64,000 nt of DNA from Agapetus fuscipes (GCA_951799405.1 OX637361.1:9832170-9896169), one strand, 5' to 3'. Counted from the first letter of the stretch, positions 1 through 11,619 are shown. Numbers and translations: made by a program. Notes: generated by a model from the sequence alone, not told the origin.

Positions 1-29
1 GGCTGTTTTTTTGTTTCGTGTGATCATTT

Positions 30-113
30 CTGACACCCTTTGTGTGGATCGAACCCTAACTCTCTGACATGGAACGCCAAGCATTCTACCAATTGAGCTA
101 TGGACCGGACTAG
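30..113 (-). mobile_element. SINE-A tRNA-derived head, fragment
   Basis: Reverse complement of the SINE-A head: a tRNA-like box A (TAGCTCAATTGG) and a box-B-like GGTTCGATCC, followed by the TGTCAGAAATGATC joint that recurs at 24.5, 44.6 and 52 kb. Only the head remains here. Confidence 0.75.
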
Positions 114-540
114 GAATGGTTAGGTGTCTGTATAATCTATTATCTTAGGTGCAAATATATATTGGCATTGATGGCTTATATTTAATGCATCCAGCCACAT
201 TTGTATTCACGTTTACACATGCAGCATTTGTTCTAACAAAAAAAAACTCATATGAACATTTACTTTGCAACTCCTGCTACCTTTCTCTGAAACCTGGCTG
301 GCATTGGCAATTGCGCCAAGATTTTCAGCAGGGGGTCAGCCTCATTCCAACCTATTAGTAAAAGAGTTTAGTTTTTTAAATCAAGAAGACTGAAATAAAA
401 GCATGTTGTGTCACGTAAATCTGTCAGATCTCTTTGTGCTTTTTCTGAAGAGAATGGGAACGTACTCACTTGTAAGTAATATTACAGATCTCATGCGGAG
501 ATTTTCATCACCGCTAATGGACGCTTCAAGATTAAAGCAC
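114..540. other. No gene or clear repeat seen
   Basis: AT-rich. A short stretch near 265-355 (ctcctgcta, ctgaaacctggctggcattgg, cagcctcattccaacctatta) looks like an eroded minus-strand RTE-A tail. Nothing else is recognisable. Confidence 0.5.
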
Positions 541-1290
541 ATTGTTATAGCTCGCACTGACGCTCTAATGTGATGGTCTATATTATAATATATAACCTAA
601 GATACATAGTCTAACGCTCTAACGTTATGATCTATGTAATCTTTAACCTAAGATACAAAGTCCAATCATTTAATATGATGATCCATATTCCATATAATCT
701 TTAATCTGAGATGCAGAGTCTAACGCTTTATATGTGATAAACTTTATAATCTATCACCTAAGATACAGAGTCTAAGCATCTAATATGATCTATCTATAAT
801 CTATAATCTAAGTTGCAAGGATATATTCATTCAAAGCTCTCAGATGTATGCCCACAAACCAACACGTGTAGTTCGCGCTTACAAATGCTGATTGTGTACT
901 TACAAATAAAATCCAAACCTCAAATGAACATAAGCCCTGCAACTCTTGCCGACATTCCCATTGATGATCCATATAATCTATAATCTGAGATACAGCGTCT
1001 TACGTTCTAATTTGATGGTCTATGTAATATATCATCTAAGAAACAGAGTCTAACCCTCTTATGTGATGACCTATAATTTATAATCTGAGATACAGAATCT
1101 AACGCATTAATGTAAGGTTAGACTCTGTATCTTATCTATCAGTTGAGGTACAGAGTCTGTATCTTATCTATCATACATACAGAGTGTAACGCTCTACTGC
1201 GATGGTCTATATTTGTAATCTGTTACCTAAGATACAAATATAAGATACAAACGTTATCTATTATCTAAGATACAAAGGTTTATCCCTCGA
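541..1290. repeat. ~65-bp degenerate minisatellite
   Basis: About ten units built around ATCTATAATCTGAGATACAG followed by AGTCTAACGCTCTAATGTGATGG-type sequence. The unit length is irregular (about 50-70 bp), and one unit near 1105-1160 is inverted. An RTE-A 3' tail (787-960, minus) sits inside the array. Confidence 0.8.
787..960 (-). mobile_element. RTE-A 3' tail inside minisatellite
   Basis: Starts with the terminal ATCTATAATCTAAGTTGCAA on this strand and runs through the conserved CCCACAAACC, GTTCGCGCTTACAAATGC and CCTGCAACTCTTGCCGACAT blocks, then breaks off. Confidence 0.85.
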
Positions 1291-1413
1291 ATATAACCAA
1301 TATCAGGATTTTTTAAGTGGACCAAGGACGTGATTGTGATGAGTTTTTTATGAGATGAATCCAGATCATCAACAGATAATTGTTTTTTATGGTTATTTGA
1401 CGTAGGGCGGCAG

Positions 1414-1634
1414 TTTTTTTTTTTTTAAATAAATTTGTGAAGAGGAATGCAATTCACCAAACTATTTTGCCTGGCCAGTTGTCTTCATGTGAAAGCAGAA
1501 GCTTGTGTGCATGCAACGACATCTGAACCAGGGTCAATGTTATGGTCAAAGGGGCCAGCCGTGGCTCGAACCAACGTTATCTGAATCAAATACGCTAGCT
1601 GAACAAGCGTCTTGACCGCCGTGGCCATAGCACC
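1414..1634 (-). mobile_element. SINE-C copy
   Basis: Poly(T) at the left end (poly(A) tail on the minus strand), then AATGCAATTCACCAAACTAT, TTTGCCTGGCCA, AGCAGAAGCTTGT and a tRNA-like head with a box-B-like GGTTCGAGCC. Matches the copy at 32.63-32.84 kb and the 3' piece at 40.97 kb. A short extra stretch near 1550 is absent from the 32-kb copy. Confidence 0.8.
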
Positions 1635-1759
1635 ACCGAGATGTGTCAATGCTTTTATAACACAGAGAGCGGATAAAAGTAATAATATGAAAAATGCGTG
1701 ATTATCGGGAATAAGATATTTTTGTGCTGCTCCACATACATTTTCAAAATGTCAGTGAT

Positions 1760-2240
1760 CATTTTATTTCTTCTTCTTCTTTAGCCCATTTCCGTCCACT
1801 CCTGGACGAAGGCCTGCCTCCTCCATCTGTTTCCATATCGACCTGTCGTGTGCAATCTGCGTCCAGGTCGCGCCAGCATGCCGGTCCAGGTCATCCTTCC
1901 ATCTCAACTGTGGTCGCCCTACACTTCTCTTCGTCGTTCGAGGTCTCCAAGTCAGCATTCTTTTTGTCCATTTGTCATCCGGACTTCTCATCCGGAATCA
2001 TTACACGGTGGATTATGTCAGTGACCTTTGTATTTTCTCTCACCGTTTCATTTCTGACTCTATCTCTAAGGGAGGTCCTAACATGGCTCTTTGGGTCGTT
2101 CTTAACTTCTCGGCACTTTGTTTTGTGAGAGTTACTGTTTCTAGGCCATATGTAGCTACTGGCAACACACATAGTTCATACACCTTCATCATTTTATTAC
2201 TATTGCAAAAATGCATATCTAAATTATTTTTCACATTTCA
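1760..2240 (-). pseudogene. RTE/BovB-like LINE reverse transcriptase C-terminus
   Basis: Read on the minus strand in three shifted frames: LCVLPVATYGLETVTLTK, then LRDRVRNETVRENTKVTDI, then RSVGRPQLRWKDDLDRHAG and WTQIAHDRSIWKQMEEA. These blocks (TYG.E, R.GRPQ.RW.DD, A.DR..W) are the usual C-terminal end of RTE/BovB-type polyproteins. At least two frameshifts make it non-functional. It ends in poly(T) at ~1763-1780 with alternating TTC, its 3' tail. Confidence 0.85.
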
Positions 2241-3690
2241 TAGTTTTAATCTGAACTATACAATTAATATGTGCAGCTTCAATCCTATTATAAAAACTTT
2301 TTTGCAGATTTATTCAGTTCTGCATTCATGCACTAGTTCGCGATTTTGTTTTCGTAATTTCGATGAAATTCTGTTCACGCCATTGTTCGACGAAACGTTA
2401 TTAAATGGAATTGAACTTACGGATAAGCATTGGACTATCGAAATTCCCTAGAACAACAATCAATATATAAACTTTAAAGCATGTTTGGTATTGCTCTTGC
2501 CACTATTGAACGTGGTCAATTAATTATTATTTATTGCTTTTGACTTCTTTCTTACCTTACGTCACAAAATCTATCTCCCTTACTATAAAAAAATCAAGTT
2601 TTCAGTCTGTTTTTCAACTGCAACTGTAATTGTAACTCTTTCACCATTCCGCTAGTGGTGGCCAAAGCCTCTACTTTTTAATTTTCAATACAAAAAAAAA
2701 AATCTGATGTAATAAATCTTATGAATAAGGGCTTTCATGTGTGAATTTTATTTGGTATTTTTCGCTACTTAATATAAATGTATAATCAATCATTTTCATT
2801 TAAAAAATTTCAGTCAACCCGTGCCGAATTTTTGTTTCCCCATTGACCAAATTGTGTAGATACAATTAACTATGTTATGATAGACTCTGTTACTAGTTAC
2901 ATTCCCAAACATAATGATTGTCTCCGTCTCAGGGTACGCAGTTAATTTTGTTAATTTTTGTATTAAAAATCAGTTCATTCTCAGTTGTTTTACATAAAGT
3001 GTGCCTTTTGAAGACGTTGGCTACGTCGCGTCACCAACGAAACTAAATAAAAACCATATCTTTATTTTAATTTTACAAGAACTCGAAAAACATAATACAT
3101 TAACAATATGTATAGTTCAATGTCAACATCCAAAATCCTTTTTATTTTCCATCGCAAAAATATCTTCTTACGTACGACATCCGGTTACACAGGTATTATG
3201 CAACTTGCGAAACATGAAAATACAAAACGAAGAAACCAACTTTGCGATGATGTGATCCTGCGAAATGAAAAAGGACGACTCGGTATCTCTGATTCCCAGA
3301 ATTCGGGTATGTCGACCTTTAGGGCCGGTCCCGAAATTTATTCATTTTGTCCCGAAAAGTTATGTGCCGCATTCCCGGGAATTGCAAAGAAAATGATACG
3401 AGAACTCTACTTATTTTGGCGAAGCGCAAATGCAAAAGATTATTTACAAAGTAAAGAGCATTAGTTAGACTTTAATCCGAGAGTGAGAATTTGTTTTCAT
3501 GGGATTGAGTAGGTACATTAAGATAGCATTGTAAAAAATTGATGGATAAAATTTTAAAATGTTGTTAATTTATTTTGTTGTTTTCTTTATCATATTTTTT
3601 ATTATTATAGCTATACATATCAGAGACGTGAGCAGATACCTTAGGGAAGAAATTCCTTCTGAAAACATTACGATCCATTGCAGGACTCGC
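2241..3690. other. Intergenic, few remnants
   Basis: AT-rich with no supported gene. 2612-2685 (minus) matches the 3' end of RTE-B at 50.1 kb (CCATTCCGCTAG.GGTGGCC). 3010-3055 resembles the family-D inverted-repeat end (GACGTTGGCTACGTCGC). Open frames here lack coding character. Confidence 0.5.
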
Positions 3691-3950
3691 ACTGTAAGAT
3701 AGAGTACAAAACACGGGAATAAGGAAAAAGTGTATAATGGTATATCTCCATGTAAGATGGAGAATGCAACGCAGAATACACTAGTACGAACATGTTAAAG
3801 AAATGATATGAAAGCATTCCACAGGTTGCTCTTCAAGGAAGCCTAAGTGGAAAAAGATCCCTGGGAAAACCTCTGAAGAGATGGCATGGCAGCTGACAGT
3901 TCACTTAACAGGAAATGGAAGTACATCCAAAAACAGATCCATAAGAAAGA
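3690..3950 (+). pseudogene. Decayed LINE reverse transcriptase C-terminus
   Basis: One frame reads QVALQGSLSGKRSLGKPLKRW, close to the G.RSVGRP.KRW block that ends many RTE-type polyproteins. Upstream and downstream frames are broken by stops. Low sequence conservation, so an old copy. Confidence 0.5.
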
Positions 3951-4084
3951 AGAATAAGAAAAACATTTTTTTTTGTAAAGCCAGGAATTTTTGAGATATA
4001 TAGTACACATGAAGATGAGATTTGTAGAATTATCAAAGCAATGAAGACGGTGTTTATGATAATCACAATACTTTTAATATTTTA

Positions 4085-4575
4085 CTTCATAGTATCATTT
4101 CTATGGATTGGTTTGCAGCAAAATCTTGCATCACACATCCTCGCACACTTGTTGCAAATACTCCTTTGGAGGCGCCCTCTGCAGTTTGTCCCCTCAACCA
4201 TCCTCTCTCTTATATCATGAAGGACTATGGTGTGGACGATCCCAAGAACTTGTCTCTCTGAAATGGTTTTCATCAGATACTTCCCTCCTTCGATTGTCTA
4301 GACTCTAGAGAGCCTCGTCATTGCTGATGCGATCCCTCTTGATTTTTTTTTGTATTCTCCCGAAGCACCACATCTCCAAGACCTTCGATCTTTTTATAAG
4401 TGCTTACTTTCCTTTCTCCAGCCTACAGGTCTTGAAAGCTCAGGGCCTCCCGCACCACAATCCTCCAGGACTCTTGGTCTTGTGCTGCTTCCCTGCATGG
4501 TCCCCTTACTCTCAAAACTTCGGTGTTGACCTTGACATTGTCTGCCCACTGTATCCTGGGACGTCTGAGTGGTCT
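4085..4575 (-). pseudogene. LINE RT C-terminal fragments, two adjoining pieces
   Basis: On the minus strand 4575-4430 reads RRPRIQWADNVKVNTEVL and ESWRIVVREALS, the GRP..W.DNV...W..VV pattern of RTE C-termini. After a break, 4410-4085 reads KIEGLGDVVLRE and later APPKEYLQQVCEDVGC, another family's C-terminal pattern. Both have stops and shifts. Confidence 0.6.
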
Positions 4576-4619
4576 GACGCCGAAAGAAGATATCAATTTG
4601 ATGAATAGATATGTTATCT

Positions 4620-5370
4620 ATTTGAATACTGGCCTTAAAAGCAAACAGATATGTCTAGGGTAGTTGCAGTGGTAGGGAAAACGGTTGAAAATAATATGGT
4701 TCTGTAGAATATATTTCAAGGATCACAACCATATATTATTTGTGTGGTAAAAATAAAAACATCATTGATAATTTTCAAAAATAAAATGCGGAGAATTTGA
4801 GTCGCGCCAAAATGCAGCGCGTTCGACTTAGCGAACCTTGACGTCAAGGTTCGCCACTGGGCCCGTCGATACATACACTCTGAAGATGCATCGACGTCAT
4901 ATCTGCCTAAATAAACAAAATTACCTTTTTTCCAGATATCGAGAATACGCTAATTTTAAAGAGCTTTAGTTTAAAAACTAAGCGAGATTTTTTTTTTTAA
5001 AAACGCAGATGCATTTTTAAAAATGTATTCTACCATTTTATACAATGTAAAAAATATGTGATATTACCCTATTTCGGAGAGACCGTGTTGAGAAAATTTC
5101 CTTACTAAGAATTGTTACCAAAAATATATGTAATTTGGCAAAGTCTACCCAGTGGTTTCCAGACAATACATGGTTCGATCCCAGAGAATCTGTTTTTCTC
5201 GAGTACTCAAATATACTTTATGTATATTTACTACTTATGTCAAGACCGGTCAGAATGGTTCATTCAACCTTGCAACAAATTGGCACTGCTCTTTGGACAA
5301 GACAAAAACTTTACAGCGCAAATAAATAACATACGTGAACATAAGCCTTACGACTCCTGCCTCCTATCAG
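4620..5370. other. Intergenic, nothing clear
   Basis: AT-rich. 5140-5290 carries a weak minus-strand SINE-B resemblance (GACCGGTCAGAATGGTTCAT, CAACTTGGCACT-like). No gene supported. Confidence 0.4.
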
Positions 5371-5625
5371 TTCTAATCTAATCTAATCTAATCTCAGTTG
5401 CAAAGATATGTAACATTAGGGATTCACATTATATGCATTCTCACAAGCAGACACGTACAAGCTCGGGCTTACACATGCCGCATGTGAGCCTACAATTTAA
5501 AAACCCAAATCTCAAATGGACATACACCCTGCAACTCTTGCCAACCTTCCCTGAAACAGGGGGACATTGGAAAAGTGAACCATTTTCTACAGCATGGTTG
5601 GTCAGCCGCATACCTTGACTAATAT
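5371..5625 (-). mobile_element. RTE-A 3' tail, near complete
   Basis: Begins on the plus strand with (TCTAA)n, then AGTTGCAAAGATATGTAAC, CACAAGCAGACACGTACAAG, TGCAACTCTTGCC and ends at the GGTCAGCCGCATACC block with a degraded TATAAGTCAAGGAA end. It is a 5'-truncated copy in which only the 3' UTR inserted. Open frames here are chance readings of the tail. Confidence 0.9.
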
Positions 5626-7070
5626 AACAACATAAATTAGTCAAATAACTATATACTAGAGAAGTAACTCTTCTCGAAACACGTAGCACCCTGCAGTAGG
5701 TCAAAAATCGTACTCGAGAAAAACGGCCCGTCAGTCTCACGCAGACTTACTCAGTGAGCGGACGTGACAGGTGCTAATACATACTGCTATAAATGGCTAA
5801 ATATTGTGATTGGAGTTTTCAAACACCTTTGTTTGTGAACTTGATCAATTATACTACATGCACAAATTAAAAAAATAGAAAATCCTAGCACAAATTAATT
5901 ATTAAAACAATTGTTTAACTTTAAAAATTTCGTCGCTGTGAAGTCAGCTCGACATATCGAACGCATGAGTAGAGCTTCATATTTTTCCCCTACAAGTAGG
6001 GGAAAAAATATTAATGAAAATACGAAACAACGTATGAGCTACATTTTGTGTTTCAATCGATGTTTATCGACTCATGAACTGTTTGCAATTTTAAAATATT
6101 ACGCGACCTTATCAAAGTTGCAAATAATATACTTTAATAATTTATTTTTCAAATAAAAAATGCTAAAAAAGTATTTTGTAATTAATTTCACACATTTGAC
6201 ATGGACAATACGATTTTATACTGCCGGGTTGCCGTTGTTAGCTCATACCCTTTTTAGTAGCTAAATACTCTAGTGTCAAGTTTGCCCGCCGAGAAAAATC
6301 AAATTTGGAACAGATATTATGTCGAGAACGTGTAGAATATATTGTGAGCATATATCTGAATATACTATTGAGTTATGGAATATACTGTAACTCAATGGAG
6401 TATACGGGAGCTCAATGGAATATATTTCCAGAGGAAAATACTACAGTTTTAAATTATAGTGGAATTAAGTGTTATTCTAACTTTCCATAGAGCATATTCA
6501 AATTATCTGAATTCTTTATCAAACCTTTGTTAATACATTTTACCATATAAAAATGTTAACTGTAATGTTAGTTTGGAAATTTCATTTAAATCTTACAACA
6601 ATTAAATATTATTATTGTAGGGGAATTCCTTATCATAGAATAATGAGATCTCAACCCTTTTTGTCGTGTTTAAAGTGTGCCATGTGTTTCGTAAAATTAT
6701 TGCTATCTCGTTTTAACCTGAGAGTACAGTGCGCGTTATTCGATGCAGAAGCGGGATAAAAACTGATTGTCTCCTTGCATCTGCATTAAACGGACATCGG
6801 CTTGACATTTTTTTCCTGATTGTATGATTGTTGCGACTCTATATATATACCTCAATGCAAATAACTGAACAAATGTTTAATAATAATTGTAATTATCTAT
6901 TTTTTGTACCAAATTTAACATAATTATTCAACTACTTTCTTTCGTAGTAAAATTCCTTACCTACTCACCAGCTTAACAAGTTTATTCTTGACGTCTCATC
7001 TATCTGCTTTTAATTTAAGTATTATTTACAAACAATATTCGTTTAAAATATCGAAGCAAAAAATAGTTTC
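5626..7070. other. Intergenic, no recognisable element
   Basis: AT-rich, with several short open frames of no coding character. A 10-bp palindrome (CCCCTACAAGTAGGGG at 5988-6003) is seen. No gene supported. Confidence 0.45.
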
Positions 7071-7625
7071 TAATCTAATCTAATCTAATCTAATCTAAGC
7101 TGCAAAGATATATATCATTTAAGATTTATACTAAATGCATTCCCACAAGCAGATATGTATAATTTCGCGCTAACACATGCCGCATGTGGACCTACAATAT
7201 AAAAACCCAATCTCAAATGAACATAAGCCTTGCAACTCTTGCCGTCCTTCCCTGAAACAGGGGTGACATTGGCAAAGTGAACCAATTTTTATATTATGGG
7301 TGGTCAGCCGCATAACAACCTATAAGTCAAGGAACATACATGACAAATTACATTTTTTAAAATCAAAGAATAAAAATAACAATATATACATGGACATAAA
7401 AAACTAAATCATAAAACCAAATTCACTTTAACAAACCCTAGCCGCCAACATCACAGATCAACCGCCATTTCTTTCTATCCTTGCATACTTCTTTCATTTC
7501 CTCCAGAGTCATAACCTTCTTCATACAAGCTCTTCTTTTATTATGACTCTGGATATTCCATTCATTCGCAATTTCGGATATTTGGTCCATCCATACCTTT
7601 CTCGGTCTTCCTCTACCTCTATGTT
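7071..7625 (-). mobile_element. RTE-A copy: 3' tail plus end of RT ORF
   Basis: 7071-7335 is the tail with its (TCTAA)n end. 7439-7620 encodes, on the minus strand, the last ~60 residues of the RTE polyprotein (RGRPRKVWMDQISEIANEWN-like, SHNKRRACMKKVMTLEEM, WRLICDVGG). It breaks off at the RGRGRP block. Close to the copies at 18.2 kb (minus) and 31.6 kb (plus). Confidence 0.9.
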
Positions 7626-8317
7626 ATGTCTATGTTTTATGACTTGAAAAGTGTGTAATTTAATATTTGCAAGGGAATAGATTTTGGATACTTTTGGATC
7701 GTTGAAATAAATAAACACGTTAAAATTTGATTTTAAATTACAAAAATAACCACGATTATATTTTCAATTCAATGTTATATTCGTTTGAAATAAATTCTAT
7801 TGTCAAAAAAATTAAAGCAACAGTTTATTAGATTCCACAACCCACTTTCCACTTCTATTGTGCGGACCGAAAAATTAAATGAACAAAAAGTGTAATAAAA
7901 TAAATTTCAAATATTTTTCTCTTGTCCTGCCCGAAAATATGTGTCTCGTAGAAAGCGAATTTGCCAAATACTAGCAAACGGAATATTGTTGTAGGTAGGT
8001 GTAAAAATTTAAATAAAATTGTCATTGTGAAAAATGAAAGTAAAACTCGCCATTGTTGTCCTAATCGAAGACATTTTTCAAAATTTATAACATCGACAGC
8101 ATATTTGAATATTTTTTTATGTTTTGTGACTTTGTCCGAAACACAAGAATATTATTATGTAAGTAGATATGTATTTTAGAGAATGATTACGTCAAAAATG
8201 TTTTTTGTCGTTTTCGCTATCATTAAAAATGATCGCAATTATATAGGTATTCTAATTAAATTTCAAGATTAATAACACTTATTGGATATTATAGCCGAAC
8301 TTATTCCTTAGCTTATA
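7626..8317. other. Intergenic, nothing seen
   Basis: AT-rich, no element or gene recognised. Confidence 0.45.
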
Positions 8318-8552
8318 TGTATGGGTATGAGACTGACCCTCCATACTGTAAAAAAATGGTTCACATTGCCAATGTCATCCCTGTTTCAGGGAAGGTCGGC
8401 AAGAGTGTCAGAGTGTATGCTCATTTGAGATTGGGTTTTAATGTTGTAAGTCTACATGTAGTATGTGTAAGCGCGATCTTATACGTGTCTGCTAATGGGA
8501 ATGCACTTAATATGATTCTTAAATGTTATCTGTCTTTGCAACTTAGATTATT
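8318..8552 (+). mobile_element. RTE-A 3' tail
   Basis: Runs from the GGTATGAGACTGACC block through TTTCAGGGAAGGTCGGCAAG to CTTTGCAACTTAGATTA, complete for the conserved part. A SINE-B copy follows directly. Confidence 0.88.
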
Positions 8553-8554
8553 TC

Positions 8555-8848
8555 TTGGGCTGGTCCGTATAGTCCAGTGGCAACACTTCGGATTCGTAAA
8601 TGGAAGGTTGTGGATTCGAATCCCGGCGGGGCACAAAATATACCATTTATATTTCCAAATGTGCTCTTCGCTGGGTTGGAAAAATCATAAACCTTTACCA
8701 AAGACCGGTCACTGAAAGGTCCATCCAACCTTACAACAACTGGGTCTTGCTTGAGAATTGGCGCTTTCTGCAGCGACGACCAGGCTCTTGAAGTGTGATA
8801 CACACAAAAAAACAGCGGTTACCAAAAAAATCATCCAAATATTATAGG
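8555..8848 (+). mobile_element. SINE-B, full copy with LINE-like 3' end
   Basis: tRNA-like head with box A (TAGTCCAGTGG) and box B (GATTCGAATCC), the two internal RNA polymerase III promoter blocks. The body (CTTTACCAAAGACCGGTCAC, GGTCCATCCAACC, CTGGGTCTTGCTTGAGAATT) follows, then a 3' end with GTGTGATACACACAAAAA and ATCATCCAAATATTA. The 3' end resembles that of the L2/CR1-like LINE at 34.1-34.8 kb. Confidence 0.88.
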
Positions 8849-9292
8849 TTATATATGTATATATTGTGTTCAGCCACGGTTATTGACTTGCTAATGATCC
8901 ACAATAGATGGTTGATAGCTTTGTATTCGGGCTGCTACAATAGCTAAGTATATTAAAGTCTTAACGATCATTGTTAAATAAATCATATTACATCCATTGA
9001 ACAGCTAGCCGGTGCTGCTAGTAGTTTTTTTGTAGCTCTCCATTTCGTTCATCACTTATTGTTTCGATTTGGAGAAAGTTTGGTATTCAAAAAAATGATC
9101 TACGTAAAAAAATATTGTGATATGTAACACTGAGTGTTAAATAATGCAGACAAAAAGAAATGAGATCCGCAAGTGAATTGACATGGACAAAATTGTGTCG
9201 TCACCCGGCCGGGTTGATGGTGAAAAGGTAAACGAATATTTTGTTATTGGTTGTTAAGGTCGTTTTGCCATTTTTACAATTATAATAACTAC
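8849..9292. other. Intergenic, nothing clear
   Basis: No gene or repeat recognised. Confidence 0.4.
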
Positions 9293-9555
9293 ACTAAATC
9301 TTAAATCTAAATCTAAGCTGCAAGGATATGTATCATTTGAGATTCATATTAGATGCATTCCCACAAGCAGACACGCATAATTTCGCGCTCACACATGCCG
9401 CATGTAGACCTACAATATAAAAAACCCAATTCTCAAATGGACATAAGCCCTGCAACTCTTGCCGACCTTCCCTGAAACAGGGGTGACATTGGCAAAGTGA
9501 ACCATTTTTTACAGTATGGGTGGTCAGCCTCATACCAACCTATAAGTCAAGGAAG
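9293..9555 (-). mobile_element. RTE-A 3' tail
   Basis: Complete minus-strand tail from an (ATCTAA)-type end to CCTATAAGTCAAGGAA. The whole conserved region is present with few changes. Confidence 0.9.
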
Positions 9556-9582
9556 TTAAAACACAGTTTGAAAAAAAATGGA

Positions 9583-9860
9583 TATTAGACGAACCGGTGT
9601 AAGAGATCATGCATTATTCTCGACGTTACGTTGGCGACGTAACCAACGTCTTCAGGAGACACCCTCTCTGCACGACGACTGAGGATGAACTGATTTTTAA
9701 TGACAAAAACTGTTACAAATCACTGCATACCTTTGAGCGAAGGTAGTAATTATGTTTAGGTCTGTCACAATTATCAACATTTTTATTTCAGAGAGGGTAC
9801 CTACGTCACCAATGAAACGTCGAGAGTAATGTATTTTCTCTTATAACGGTTCTTCTAATA
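9583..9860. mobile_element. Family-D inverted-repeat element (MITE-like)
   Basis: The ends are long imperfect inverted repeats: left TATTAGACGAACCGG ... TCTCGACGTTACG, right the complement of TATTAGAAGAACCG ... CTCGACGTTTC. About 60 bp at each end can be paired. The interior (GCACGACGACTGAGGATGAA) is shared with 26.5 kb and 10.4 kb. About 280 bp, no coding capacity, so non-autonomous. Confidence 0.75.
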
Positions 9861-10324
9861 ATCTATTTGTTTTGGCTGTGTAGTTAATATAATTGTTAAA
9901 AAAAACATGGCGTCTTCGCGATCTACAATAAGAAGAAGAATAAGGTACTGAAGCATATGAATCATGATTATTGCGAGTAGGTACAGTCCTTCATTACGTA
10001 CAATATTACAACACAGAATGTGAAACTCCAAGGACGCTTTGTCAAAGTTGTCTGTCTTTGTATGTCGCCATTATGTGCCAGAGCTTGGAGTGAGATGAGA
10101 GACTTGCGGACGACATTGAAGGATCACAAATACTCGCGAGGAGTTGCGCGAGTAGATGTATCATCAGACCATTCAATGGAGAAGACTGAGAAGGTTTCTC
10201 GACAAATACCTACCTCCAGTCCATTTTCTTTCAAATAAGCCTCGTGACCAATTGTCGACTGGCATTTAATATCACTCACAACTAAAGGGGATACTTGTGT
10301 GACAAAATGCAAATACTGCTAAGT

Positions 10325-10485
10325 CCGATTTAAATTTGTCTGGTTTAAGAGCTTTTGTTCATCCTTTAAGCTTATGTTTATCCTTAGTCGTCGTGCAGAG
10401 AAGGTGCTTCCTGAGGACGCTGGCTACGTTTTTAGCGAAACGTCGAGAATTCTATAAGTTCTTCCGTAATGGTTTGTCTAATATG
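10325..10485. mobile_element. Family-D right half
   Basis: Contains CGTCGTGCAGAGAAGGTGC, CTGAGGACGCTGGCTACGTT, GCGAAACGTCGAGAA and the TTGTCTAATA end. The left half is not evident. The segment before it, 9870-10324, is unrecognised. Confidence 0.6.
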
Positions 10486-10507
10486 TAAAAAGTTTAATAG
10501 CCTAACA

Positions 10508-10700
10508 GGTTGGTATCTGACCACACATACTATGATTTTTTTTTTGTCAATTTCATCCCTTTTTCATGGAAGGACGGTAAGAGTTGCCGGATTTATGTTC
10601 ATTTGAGGTACTGTTGTTTTTTTTCAGTGTTCATGCCGCATGTGTCTAACACGTGCCTCCTTGTAAGTGTGTTTTATATATGAATCTTAAAAGGCATTTT
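10508..10700 (+). mobile_element. RTE-A 3' tail, diverged
   Basis: GGTTGGTATCTGACCACACA, AAGGACGGTAAGAGTTGCCG, TTCATTTGAGGTA and CATGCCGCATGTGT are still readable, with a T-run expansion and small deletions. Confidence 0.65.
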
Positions 10701-11615
10701 TTTTTGGTACATAGATTTATACATAGAAGCACATATTTTTCATCTCTTCAACATTCATCATTCTCTTCATATACTCGTATTCTCATTTATTTTTTTAAAT
10801 GCCCCCAAAACAACAAAAAAAGATTGGATCCTAGAAATATTACGTACCTTGAGTTTTTCTTTACCTGCCTGAGCCTATGAAAATCAAAAAGGATTTTTGT
10901 TTGGAGCTGGTATTTCATTCTAGGTTTTTTTAAACCTTTCAACACTAGTTCCACGAAATAATGAAACTAAGGACGTATTGAAATAGTCAAACGTAATATT
11001 GAAAATATAACTATTTAGTTATTTTCTTGTATTTATAAAAATAAATAGTTTACTCTTAAAGGCTGTGTACGCAATAAGAATTTTTTTTTTTTTTTTAGAA
11101 AGAATTCAAAATTCTTTAATTTAAACAGACAACCCGTACCCTACGTTTTTTAAAAACCTCATGCATATTTTTTGGCTGTTTAACAGTCAATTAATGATAA
11201 AGATAGAATTTTTCTCAAACAATAATATTATTTTCTTGTTATGTAAAAAGCTCAATGAACTTTCAGGAATCCGGATCTTACCTTCGAAAAATGGCGACAC
11301 CGAGACGGTAGTAACTTCATTAGAAATCCAAGTAGGTACACTGTTTTGGTGCCTACAATTTATTTGTTTTCGTCAATTACTTAACTATGTCGGTAAATAG
11401 ATTTTTTAATTCTATTTCTTAAAAATGTAGACACCATTAAAAGTCCTGAAACTCAATTTTACAAAGACTTTTTTTCTTAATTTTTTTTACGTAGTAAAAT
11501 TTGTGAGTAGGTACACTTTTTGTCTCCCAAATAAACTGCAATTTTTCATATGTTATTTTTTTTACGATAAAAATCATTTTTTTAGTTATCTGAGGTATTT
11601 ACTTACTGTCGACCA
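10701..11615. other. Intergenic, nothing clear
   Basis: T- and A-rich DNA with homopolymer runs. 10710-10800 may be an eroded minus-strand RTE-B end but is too decayed to call. Confidence 0.4.
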
Positions 11616-11619
11616 TGAA

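Noticed and set aside
149..358. Short plus-strand frame of 69 codons
   Set aside because: Overlaps an eroded repeat tail, no motif.
5371..5400. Telomere-like repeats (TCTAA)n
   Set aside because: They are the 3' microsatellite ends of RTE-A copies, found at every copy; the insect telomere unit TTAGG is not seen.
8575..8632. Functional tRNA gene
   Set aside because: Part of SINE-B; no good acceptor stem, and the same head is repeated at many loci.
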